This document shows, piece after piece, positions 10,628 to 18,026 of a DNA stretch of 42,937 bases. Origin of the DNA: Aquaspirillum serpens DSM 68 (lineage in GTDB: Bacteria; Pseudomonadota; Gammaproteobacteria; Burkholderiales; Aquaspirillaceae); assembly GCF_000420525.1 (NCBI RefSeq), contig NZ_ATVC01000015.1, positions 1 to 42,937 on the forward strand. The letters are read 5' to 3'. A model generated the notes under the pieces. It was not told where the DNA came from and did not search any database. It saw only the letters and a program-made list of their open reading frames with translations. The position numbers and the translations under genes are program-made. The number at the start of each line of letters is the position of its first letter. Positions within the stretch are counted from its first letter, which is position 1.

Positions 10628-11261
10628 TGTCTCTCAACCGTGATCGTAAACTAGAAAACACACGCCGCCCCCGTTCGGTAAGCACCGCATCTAAAGGTAA
10701 ATCCCACGCTTCTGTTGGGACTGCCGCCACCTGTTGGCAGGCAAACGCCACCCCCACCAAACGCGGTTGTTGTAAGTGCTGATGATGGCGGCGAAAGGCC
10801 AGCGTAGCATCATAGAAACCCCCACCTTGTCCCAAACGATAACCTTGCAGATCAAAGCCAAGCAAAGGCATAAAGATGGTGTGCATTTTTTTTGCCGCGA
10901 GCGCCACCCCCCGCAGTTCAACAATACCAAATCGGTTGCGATAACGTGACTGCTGTGGCTGCCATTCGGTGAACGACAGGCGACGCCCCCGTTTTGGAAC
11001 GACTGGGAGAAACACGCGACAGCGTTGTTGACGAGCTAACATCAATAAGGGTTGTAACGAGATTTCACTGCCATACGCTTGATAAAGCGCAATTCGTCGC
11101 CCCGATTTGAGATAAGGACGTGCCAATTTTGCCACACGTTGTGCCGCCTGACGGCGGTATTGGGGAGAAAGCGCCTGTCTAGCCTGTCGTAATTGCCGAC
11201 GCAATTCACTTTTGTGGCGAACAAGATCGCTGACAGCAGATACAGGGGGGGTATTTGACAT
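10620..11261 (-). CDS. fau: 5-formyltetrahydrofolate cyclo-ligase
   Basis: A 213-residue protein that converts 5-formyltetrahydrofolate to 5,10-methenyltetrahydrofolate with ATP, recycling a folate storage form that inhibits one-carbon enzymes. The N-terminal KSELRRQLRQARQAL is the usual basic helix, and the nucleotide/folate loop appears as LGFDLQGYRLGQGGGFYDATL near 135-155. It lies directly downstream of 6S RNA, the same arrangement as ssrS-ygfA in enterobacteria, where the two can be co-transcribed. The upstream region lacks a good Shine-Dalgarno sequence for the ATG at 11261, so initiation may be weak or at another codon. Confidence 0.95.
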   Translation of the reverse strand: MSNTPPVSAVSDLVRHKSELRRQLRQARQALSPQYRRQAAQRVAKLARPYLKSGRRIALYQAYGSEISLQPLLMLARQQRCRVFLPVVPKRGRRLSFTEWQPQQSRYRNRFGIVELRGVALAAKKMHTIFMPLLGFDLQGYRLGQGGGFYDATLAFRRHHQHLQQPRLVGVAFACQQVAAVPTEAWDLPLDAVLTERGRRVFSSLRSRLRDNA

Positions 11262-11276
11262 GGATAAGAAGAGAGA

Positions 11277-11458
11277 AGTCCCCCGCGATTGCCGCGCCGG
11301 CTGATTCGCTTGAACCTAAGGTTCAATGTGGTTCCCGACGTTGTACTTTGGGCGCACTGAACTAGGCAGCGCGACACGCCGGTACAAATCAAGCCAGAAA
11401 CCAGTCTGCGATTATTGGTTCAAAGGAATTTGTGCCTTTGCAAACAGCGCAGGGGACT
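11277..11458 (-). ncRNA. ssrS: 6S RNA
   Basis: On the reverse strand the interval between zapA and fau has the layout of 6S RNA, which mimics an open promoter and sequesters sigma-70 RNA polymerase. The terminal stem is formed by AGTCCCCTGCG (11448-11458) and CGCGGGGGACT (11277-11287), 11 base pairs with one G-U. The 3' half carries TTGAACCTTAGGTTCAAG, closely resembling the TTGAACCAAGGGTTCAAG hairpin of E. coli 6S RNA, followed by a GC-rich segment. The zapA-ssrS-fau order matches many Proteobacteria. The true ends may extend some bases beyond the stem. Confidence 0.85.
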
Positions 11459-11487
11459 AAAAAAGGTGTTCGATGGTTGAGAGAGAC

Positions 11488-11802
11488 TTAATCGTGCGCC
11501 TCGTCGGCATCGGGATCAAGCACTTCATCAATCAATCGACTCATGGCCTCTATTTTACCCTGAAATTGCAGTAAGTCTACATCGCTACCTGCAACCTGAG
11601 TGTGTAAATAGTCGTGAGTGATATTTAATGCCGCCAATAGCGCAATTTTTCCCACATCAACGACACGCCCCGCCTCACGAATTGAGCGCATTCGCGTTTC
11701 TAAGAAGCGAACGGCTTCCATCAACGCAGGTTTTTCGCCATCGGGACAACTGACATACAAACGTTGACCCAATAAATTGATCTCGACCTGTTGTATGCCC
11801 AT
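11488..11802 (-). CDS. zapA: cell division protein ZapA
   Basis: A 104-residue protein that cross-links FtsZ filaments at the division ring. The N-terminal domain is IQQVEINLLGQRLYVSCPDGEKPALMEAV and the C-terminal helix forms a coiled coil for dimer and tetramer formation; IALLAALNITHDYL is the well-conserved family segment (about 53-66). The start codon overlaps the stop of the upstream zapB-like gene. It is followed by 6S RNA and fau, the usual order. Confidence 0.95.
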   Translation of the reverse strand: MGIQQVEINLLGQRLYVSCPDGEKPALMEAVRFLETRMRSIREAGRVVDVGKIALLAALNITHDYLHTQVAGSDVDLLQFQGKIEAMSRLIDEVLDPDADEAHD

Positions 11803-12005
11803 TACACATCATCCTCTTCGGGTAATTGGCTGATTAAGTCCGCAATTTTCGCACATGTCTCTTCCAACCGTGCTTGTAAGAGTCGGTTATGTTGGGACGA
11901 CTGTACTAATTGCTGACGCAATTCGGCATTTTCCGAGCGCAACTGCCGACAGAGAGCGGCAAGTTGCTGCACTTTTTGGTGTAGGGTTTCGAGTTCAGCG
12001 TTCAT
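11802..12005 (-). CDS. zapB: ZapB-like cell division coiled-coil protein
   Basis: A 67-residue protein that is almost entirely a heptad-patterned coiled coil (LETLHQKVQQLAALCRQL, then ENAELRQQL, ending in an acidic tail LPEEDDV). The size, composition and position directly before zapA, with the stop and start overlapping, identify it as the ZapB/TIGR02449-type partner of ZapA. It may be only functionally equivalent to E. coli ZapB. Confidence 0.8.
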   Translation of the reverse strand: MNAELETLHQKVQQLAALCRQLRSENAELRQQLVQSSQHNRLLQARLEETCAKIADLISQLPEEDDV

Positions 12006-12121
12006 GGGAGCGCACTATAAAGGGCGACTGAATTAGCGTCAAACCTTGTTGAAATGCAATGAAAAACCACGGCAATTTGCGGCATAATCAAGCTGTTATC
12101 TATTCTGCGTTTTTACAAAAC

Positions 12122-12268
12122 ATGCTCGAACTTTTTTCGCCATTGGAATGGTTTTTTGTGATTTTGTTGGCCGTGATTCCCCTTGCTGGCGCGGTGTTTC
12201 ATTTTTGGGTGATGTTCATCGGTCACGGAAAAACAACCGAACCAGAGGACACTCCACCCTCAACTTAA
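12122..12268 (+). CDS. small single-pass membrane protein, unknown function
   Basis: A 48-residue reading frame with one strong membrane segment (residues about 9-31, EWFFVILLAVIPLAGAVFHF) and a short polar C-terminal tail (TTEPEDTPPST). An in-frame ATG at 12059 would add 21 mostly polar residues; neither start has a convincing ribosome binding site. The stop overlaps the 3' end of the convergent sensor kinase gene by 4 bases. I do not recognise the family. The hydrophobic block could be chance, so confidence is moderate. Confidence 0.4.
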   Translation: MLELFSPLEWFFVILLAVIPLAGAVFHFWVMFIGHGKTTEPEDTPPST

Positions 12269-13644
12269 TTCGACGGCCGGCGTAAGGTGGCGCGGAAACC
12301 GCCTTGGGGATGATTGGCTAAGTGCAATGCTAAACCGTGCAGCAAGGCCACGCGTTCAACAATCGACAACCCCAAACCACTGCCTTCGGCTTGTTGGCCT
12401 TCGGGGCGTGAGAAACGCTCGCGGACACGTTCCAGCCATGCCGCTTCCACCCCAGGGCCGTTATCACACACGGTTAGGGTCGATTCATTCGACTCAATCC
12501 ATACCCGCCCACCGCTTGGTGTATAGCGAATGGCATTATCGATCAAATTGCGCAGCAAAATCGATAAGAAAGCCGGCGAACCTTCAATCCACAACGCTGG
12601 AACTTCACCAATCGGCTCCACCACCACCCCGCGCCGCGCTGCCCCTTCACCCAGTTCTAACATCACACTGGCCGCCAGTGTCATCACATCCACCCGCTGC
12701 CGATCAGGGACTTGGTCCAAATGATCTAAACGTGCCAAGGTCAGTAACTGTTCAACCAACCGCGTGGCACGATCAATTCCACTCAAAATTTTATTTAATG
12801 CTCGCTGGCGACTGACCTCATCCTCGCTCAGTTTTGCCACCTCAGTTTGTACCCGCAAAGCCGCCAGAGGGGTACGCAATTCATGTGCTGCATCAGCAGT
12901 AAAACGGCGTTCTTTGCTCAAGACTTGATGTAGTCGAGCAAAAAGATGATTGAGTTCATCTACTAAGGGTTGCACTTCCTCGGGGACTTTTTGGGTAATC
13001 GGTGTGAGATTGTCAGGACTACGGTGGGCGAGGTCTTGTTTGAGTTGACTCAGTGGTTTCAACCCCTGCCGCACCCCCCACCACAGCGCCAAGAACAGCA
13101 CTGGCAAAGCGACAATCCACGGCAACATTTGTCCCAACGCCAAGCGCCAGACCAGTTTTGTGCGTGAACTCATGCGTTGCCCGACCATCACATAGGCACC
13201 GTTGTCCTCGTCATGAAAGTAAAACAAGCGCCACATTTTGCCATCGACCCGTTCATCCATAAAACCGATGGCATCAAAACGAAATGGCAAGTCGGTGTAG
13301 TTCACATCAGATAAAACCAAACGACCCGAGGCATCACGCAGTTGGAAAATAATATCGTCATCAATATCGTTCTCGCTGTCTTCAAACAGCTCGCGCAAAC
13401 GACGGGGTGAAGTTGGGCGGATACTTAAACCACTGTTTTGTGCTTCTAAATTGACCGAGGCCAGCATCTGCGCAAAAAAAGCCTGTTCAGTATCAAACAG
13501 CTCATTCACTCGATCATGGGCGGCATACAGATTAAAAGCTGCAGACGCAATCCAAACCAAGGGGAGCGCAATCAACAAGGCCACCAACAGGCGGCGTTGT
13601 AATGAGGCCCCAACAACATCAGTGGGATGTCGCATCAACCTCAC
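12265..13644 (-). CDS. two-component sensor histidine kinase (QseC/PmrB type)
   Basis: A 459-residue inner-membrane kinase. Membrane segments lie at about 17-40 and 172-192, with a periplasmic sensor of about 130 residues between them that is rich in acidic residues (FEDSENDIDDDI). A HAMP linker follows (about 193-245), then the phosphorylation motif with His254 (ADAAHELRTPLAALR), the N box (LIDNAIRYTPSGGRVW), and the G boxes (VCDNGPGVE and GSGLGLSIVERVA). Its start overlaps the response-regulator gene by 26 bases, so the two are translated together. An acidic periplasmic patch is compatible with cation or peptide sensing as in PmrB/PhoQ/QseC, but the signal is unknown. Confidence 0.93.
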   Translation of the reverse strand: MRLMRHPTDVVGASLQRRLLVALLIALPLVWIASAAFNLYAAHDRVNELFDTEQAFFAQMLASVNLEAQNSGLSIRPTSPRRLRELFEDSENDIDDDIIFQLRDASGRLVLSDVNYTDLPFRFDAIGFMDERVDGKMWRLFYFHDEDNGAYVMVGQRMSSRTKLVWRLALGQMLPWIVALPVLFLALWWGVRQGLKPLSQLKQDLAHRSPDNLTPITQKVPEEVQPLVDELNHLFARLHQVLSKERRFTADAAHELRTPLAALRVQTEVAKLSEDEVSRQRALNKILSGIDRATRLVEQLLTLARLDHLDQVPDRQRVDVMTLAASVMLELGEGAARRGVVVEPIGEVPALWIEGSPAFLSILLRNLIDNAIRYTPSGGRVWIESNESTLTVCDNGPGVEAAWLERVRERFSRPEGQQAEGSGLGLSIVERVALLHGLALHLANHPQGGFRATLRRPSN

Positions 13645-14293
13645 CTAATTGATAACCCACACCACGCAAGGTACGGATAAAACCACTGCCGAGTTTTTTT
13701 CTTAGATGATGGATGTGGACTTCTAGTGCGTTGCTGTCGAGTTCTTGCGTCCAGCCATACAACTTTTCTTCTAACAGCGCACGCGGCAACACCCGACCAC
13801 GGTTTTCCATAAAGAGTTCTAATAACTGAAATTCACGGGCGGTGAGGTCAATTTCGTCCCCATTGCGGGTAACGGTATGAGCCTGAGGATCGAGCACCAC
13901 ATCTCCATGCTCTAACACCGGATTGGCACGACCATGTGAACGGCGAATTAAAGCACGCAAGCGCGCTACCAATTCTCCCAAAGCGAAGGGTTTGACCAGA
14001 TAGTCATCGGCCCCTGCATTTAAGCCTCGGATACGGTCTTCAATGCCATCGCGGGCCGTTAGAATCAACACGGGAACGCTATAACCCGTTTGTCGCCAGT
14101 CGGTTAAGACATCCAAACCAGATAAACGCGGTAAACCAAGATCGAGTACGACAGCATCGTAGGGTGCCGCCGACAGCGCAGCACGAGCACTGACGCCGTC
14201 CTTCATCCAATCTACATTAAAGCCAATTTGTCGTAAGCCAACTTCCAAACCATCGCCGAGTAAGGCATCGTCCTCTACCAGTAATACGCGCAT
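13619..14293 (-). CDS. OmpR/PhoB-family response regulator (QseB/PmrA type)
   Basis: A 224-residue transcription factor. The receiver domain has acidic residues E7-D9, phosphoacceptor Asp51 (VVLDLGLPRLSG), and the Lys of VKPFALGEL near 101. The C-terminal winged-helix domain (about 127-218) has DLTAREFQLLELFMENRGRV and the recognition-helix region SNALEVHIHHLRKKLG. It lies between the PepSY protein gene and its kinase; the three form one reverse-strand unit. PepSY-regulator-kinase operons often respond to divalent metals or envelope stress, which is an inference here. Confidence 0.95.
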   Translation of the reverse strand: MRVLLVEDDALLGDGLEVGLRQIGFNVDWMKDGVSARAALSAAPYDAVVLDLGLPRLSGLDVLTDWRQTGYSVPVLILTARDGIEDRIRGLNAGADDYLVKPFALGELVARLRALIRRSHGRANPVLEHGDVVLDPQAHTVTRNGDEIDLTAREFQLLELFMENRGRVLPRALLEEKLYGWTQELDSNALEVHIHHLRKKLGSGFIRTLRGVGYQLGEVDATSH

Positions 14294-14305
14294 TCTGTTG
14301 CCCTT

Positions 14306-14587
14306 TCACTCATGAGGGATATCGGTTTTTTGTGCAACCACTCGACCATCTGTCGGGTCCACTGCCAACCATACCCTCTGTCCTTGTTTATCCCAGCCTT
14401 TTATTTCAATACAGTAGCGTTCGTACTCAAATTCACGCAGTTTATAGCCTTGCTTTTTTAACCGCGACACCAGTTGTTCTTCTGGCAACCACAGCGATGG
14501 CGGTTTATCTGTACACATCCGAGGTGCTGCCATCGCTGTGGCAGCGATCATGCTGCACGCAGGGAGATACCACCATAACTTAACCAT
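14306..14587 (-). CDS. PepSY-domain periplasmic protein
   Basis: A 93-residue exported protein. The signal peptide (MVKLWWYLPACSMIAATAMA) is followed by a single PepSY-type domain: LPEEQLVSRLKKQGYKLREFE, then YCIEIKGWDKQGQRVWLAVDP and DGRVVAQ. PepSY domains are small folds often found with two-component systems and proposed to modulate proteases or sensors. The ATG at 14587 is preferred because it directly precedes a classical signal peptide; an upstream TTG would add five polar residues. It is the first gene of the three-gene regulator operon. Confidence 0.85.
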   Translation of the reverse strand: MVKLWWYLPACSMIAATAMAAPRMCTDKPPSLWLPEEQLVSRLKKQGYKLREFEYERYCIEIKGWDKQGQRVWLAVDPTDGRVVAQKTDIPHE

Positions 14588-15122
14588 CTCTTCTGCTCTC
14601 AAAAAAGTACGCCACCAAGCGCACGATGCTTTTCCTGTTCCAAATTCATCTTACTCGCTCCGCTAACAGGCATGACCTTCCCGACTGCTTCCGGAACCCT
14701 TCCGGACACAGTGCCGCCGTTGCCGGACAAACTCGCCACGGGTAGAGCAGTTGCGGTTGCCAGCCGTACAGTATTCCACGCTGTGTTTCTGCTTAGTGTA
14801 AGGGATTGACTCAAGGCGGGAAAAGAGAGACTCAAACCAGAAAAAATCCCTTAGTTGACTGATGTCTTAGCAGGTTTTTATTTGAGTGGGTAACAGAATA
14901 GAAATTCAAACTTAAAGCTAACTTACTATTGCCATTCTCACTCCGCTAGAGAAATGGGGCAGTCCCATTACGCTGAAGGTTGAACTAAATCCAGTCGGCC
15001 TGTTTTCCACCCTAAAAACCAAAGATTTATATGGTGCTCAGAAGTGACATCCAAATCACATTCCATAGCAAACAAGCTCAAATCCTTGATGGAATAAGGG
15101 CTTTTTTGACGTACCTCAAGTT

Positions 15123-15147
15123 GAATGTGCGATTTCGCACATTTTTA
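15123..15147 (+). promoter_or_regulatory. ATGTGCGA palindrome upstream of aceE (operator or attenuator)
   Basis: AATGTGCGA and TCGCACATT form a perfect 9-base inverted repeat with two central T residues (15124-15143), followed by a short T-run. This could be a protein-binding site or a compact hairpin terminator about 200 bases before aceE. The sequence does not decide between them, but repeats of its half-site downstream favour protein binding. Confidence 0.5.
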
Positions 15148-15196
15148 ATTGCGTTTTCCAACAAAATGTGAGAAAAACACGCTGAGTACGGGGTTG

Positions 15197-15213
15197 ATGT
15201 GCGTTTATGTGCG
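15197..15213. promoter_or_regulatory. phased direct repeat of ATGTGCG upstream of aceE
   Basis: ATGTGCG occurs at 15197-15203 and 15207-15213, exactly one helical turn apart, repeating the half-site of the palindrome 70 bases upstream. A further inverted repeat (CGCACT, five bases, AGTGCG) lies at 15302-15318, next to the aceE ribosome binding site. Confidence 0.4.
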
Positions 15214-15342
15214 GTTGCAGCATAATCAAACGGTTGTTTGTTTTCAAAATCGCGCATTGCAGTCTATCCATCCCGTTTTTGTGGACCAAAATACGCAAAC
15301 ACGCACTCATAAAGTGCGAAAGCGAAAATAAGAGGTGGAGAC

Positions 15343-18024
15343 ATGACTGCCGAATTGCCCCGCGATCACGATATCGATCCGCAGGAAACGTTGGAATGGA
15401 CCGAAGCACTTGAGTCGGTATTAGACGTAGAAGGCGCTGAACGCGCTCATTTCCTGTTAGAAAAAATGGTGGAACGGACCCGCCGCCGTGGTGCCCATCT
15501 ACCTTTTGATGCCACAACGGCCTACCAAAACACCATTCCGGTCGGCAAAGAAGTCAAGTCTCCCGGCGACCACGAACTCGAACACCGTATCCGCTCAATC
15601 AACCGCTGGAACGCTGCCGCGATGGTGCTGCGGGCAGGGAAAAAGAACTTAGAATTGGGCGGCCATATTGCCAGCTTCCAATCCTCTGCCACGTTGTACG
15701 ATGTCGGCTTTAATCATTTCTGGCGTGCTCACAATGATGAACAAGAAGGCGATTTGGTGTATTTCCAAGGCCATATCGCCCCGGGTATCTATGCTCGCGC
15801 CTACCTCGAAGGCCGGTTACAGGAAGACCAGCTCGACAATTTCCGTCAAGAAGTCGGTGGTAAAGGCTTATCCTCTTATCCTCACCCTTGGTTAATGCCT
15901 GATTTCTGGCAATTCCCTACCGTGTCGATGGGCTTAGGGCCATTGATGGCGATTTATCAAGCCCGCTTCTTGAAATACCTCGAAAGCCGTGGCTTGGCAA
16001 AAACCCCCGGCCGTAAAGTCTGGTGCTTCTGCGGTGATGGTGAGATGGACGAACCCGAATCACTCGGTGCCATTGCCCTTGCCGCCCGCGAAGGCTTAGA
16101 CAATCTGATTTTTGTCATCAACTGCAACTTGCAACGTCTCGATGGCCCAGTACGCGGCAACGGTAAAATCATTCAAGAACTCGAAGGTGATTTCCGTGGT
16201 GCAGGTTGGAATGTGCTCAAAGTGATTTGGGGTAGCCGTTGGGATCCGCTGTTGGCGATGGATACCAAAGGGTTGCTGAAAAAACGCATGGATGAGTGCG
16301 TTGATGGGGATTATCAAACTTTCAAATCCAAAGATGGCGCGTATGTGCGTGAACATTTCTTTGGTAAATACCCCGGTAAATACCCCGAATTGCGTGAAAT
16401 GGTCGCGAATATGTCCGACCAAGAAATTTGGGAACTCAACCGTGGTGGTCACGACCCACATAAAGTCTATGCCGCCTACCACGAGGCCACCCACAACGCT
16501 CATGGCCGCCCAACAGTGATTTTGGCAAAAACCATCAAGGGTTATGGCATGGGTTCGTCAGGTGAAGCCCAAAACGTGGCTCACCAAGCGAAAAAAATGG
16601 ATTTGGACAGCCTGCGCCAATTCCGTGACCGTTTGGGCATCCCAATTCCTGACGATCAATTGTCGAGCGCCCCCTATTACAAACCAGCAGATGACAGCCC
16701 AGAAATGCAATATCTGCGGCAACGTCGCAGCAGTTTAGGTGGTTATTTGCCAGCCCGTAAGCCGGTTAAAGCACCGTTGCAAATTCCGGGGTTACATCTG
16801 TTTGACAGCCAATTGGCCGATTCTGGCGAACGTGAATTCTCCACCACGATGGCCTTTGTCCGTCAGTTGGGCATTCTGTTAAAAGACAAAAATATCGGCA
16901 AACAAATTGTCCCTATCGTGCCGGATGAATCGCGCACTTTTGGGATGGAAGGCATGTTCCGTCAGTATGGCATTTGGTCCACCGAAGGCCAAAACTATGT
17001 GCCGCAAGATGCTGACCAGTTGATGTTCTACAAAGAATCCAAAGACGGTCAGATGTTGCAAGAAGGGATTAACGAGCCCGGTGCCATGTCGTCGTGGATT
17101 GCAGCGGCCACCAGCTACGCCAATAACGGCATCCCGATGATTCCGTTCTACATCTACTACTCGATGTTTGGCTTCCAACGTATCGGTGACTTGGCGTGGG
17201 CAGCAGGCGACATGCGCGCACGCGGCTTTATGCTGGGCGGCACGGCGGGCCGTACCACGCTCAACGGCGAAGGCTTACAACACGAAGATGGCCATAGCCA
17301 TATTCAAGCAGGTTTGATTCCAAACTGCCTGAGCTATGACCCAACTTTTGCCTATGAACTGGCCGTGATTTTGCAAGATGGCTTGCGCCGGATGTATGTC
17401 GAACAAGAAGACGTGTTCTATTACATCACCCTCATGAACGAAAACTACACCCACCCAGCCATGCCACAAGGCGCAGAAGAAGGCATCCTGAAAGGGATGT
17501 ATCTGTTGCGTGATGGCGGTGAAGCCGAAGTAAAAGTGCAGTTGATGGGCTCGGGCACCATTTTGCGTGAAGTGATTGCCGCTGCTGATTTGCTACGCAA
17601 CGACTTTGGTGTCACTGCCGATATTTGGAGCATGACATCCTTCAACCTGTTGCGTCGTGAAGGCATGGAAGTGTCGCGCTACAACCTGTTACACCCCACT
17701 GAAACACCGCGTGTGTCGTATGTGGAACAACAATTACAAGGTCGCACTGGCCCTGTGATTGCTGCAACTGACTATATCCGCAACTATGCCGATCAAATTC
17801 GCGAATATGTCCCAAGCCGTTATGTGGTGTTGGGTACCGATGGTTTTGGTCGTTCGGACAGCCGCGCCAACTTGCGCGAGTTCTTTGAAGTAGACCGTTA
17901 CCACGTTGTGGTGGCTGCACTCTCGGCATTGGCACGCGACGGCAAAGTCGACGCCAACCGCGTTGCAGAAGCCATCACCAAATACGGGATTAACGTCGAT
18001 AAGTTGCCGAGCTGGAAGGTGTAA
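15343..18024 (+). CDS. aceE: pyruvate dehydrogenase E1 component (homodimeric)
   Basis: An 893-residue ThDP-dependent subunit that decarboxylates pyruvate and reductively acetylates the lipoyl groups of E2. The ThDP/Mg site is visible as CFCGDGEMDEPESLGAI near residue 229, continuing to VINCNLQRLDGPVRGN. Other family segments are HIAPGIYARAYLEGRL, SRTFGMEGMFRQYGIW and EGLQHEDGHSH. It is the single-chain E1 of Gram-negative bacteria, of normal length, with a good ribosome binding site (AGGTGGAG). It is the first gene of aceE-aceF-lpdA, with aceF following after two bases. Confidence 0.99.
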   Translation: MTAELPRDHDIDPQETLEWTEALESVLDVEGAERAHFLLEKMVERTRRRGAHLPFDATTAYQNTIPVGKEVKSPGDHELEHRIRSINRWNAAAMVLRAGKKNLELGGHIASFQSSATLYDVGFNHFWRAHNDEQEGDLVYFQGHIAPGIYARAYLEGRLQEDQLDNFRQEVGGKGLSSYPHPWLMPDFWQFPTVSMGLGPLMAIYQARFLKYLESRGLAKTPGRKVWCFCGDGEMDEPESLGAIALAAREGLDNLIFVINCNLQRLDGPVRGNGKIIQELEGDFRGAGWNVLKVIWGSRWDPLLAMDTKGLLKKRMDECVDGDYQTFKSKDGAYVREHFFGKYPGKYPELREMVANMSDQEIWELNRGGHDPHKVYAAYHEATHNAHGRPTVILAKTIKGYGMGSSGEAQNVAHQAKKMDLDSLRQFRDRLGIPIPDDQLSSAPYYKPADDSPEMQYLRQRRSSLGGYLPARKPVKAPLQIPGLHLFDSQLADSGEREFSTTMAFVRQLGILLKDKNIGKQIVPIVPDESRTFGMEGMFRQYGIWSTEGQNYVPQDADQLMFYKESKDGQMLQEGINEPGAMSSWIAAATSYANNGIPMIPFYIYYSMFGFQRIGDLAWAAGDMRARGFMLGGTAGRTTLNGEGLQHEDGHSHIQAGLIPNCLSYDPTFAYELAVILQDGLRRMYVEQEDVFYYITLMNENYTHPAMPQGAEEGILKGMYLLRDGGEAEVKVQLMGSGTILREVIAAADLLRNDFGVTADIWSMTSFNLLRREGMEVSRYNLLHPTETPRVSYVEQQLQGRTGPVIAATDYIRNYADQIREYVPSRYVVLGTDGFGRSDSRANLREFFEVDRYHVVVAALSALARDGKVDANRVAEAITKYGINVDKLPSWKV

Positions 18025-18026
18025 TC

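Larger units (their letters stand above)
14588..15342. other. 755-base intergenic region between the PepSY operon and aceE
   Basis: No convincing gene is seen. It must hold divergent promoters for the regulator operon (reverse) and the pyruvate dehydrogenase operon (forward). The left part (about 14670-14790) is GC-rich, with three CCGGA motifs close together (TTCCGGAA, TTCCGGAC, TGCCGGAC), and has short open frames on both strands that I do not trust. The middle (14840-15120) is AT-rich and featureless to the eye. The right part has palindromes built on ATGTGCG (listed separately). Confidence 0.6.

Noticed and set aside
14599-14835. A 78-codon reverse reading frame in the spacer before aceE
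   Set aside because: No ribosome site, no recognisable domain, composition like non-coding GC-rich DNA; treated as chance.
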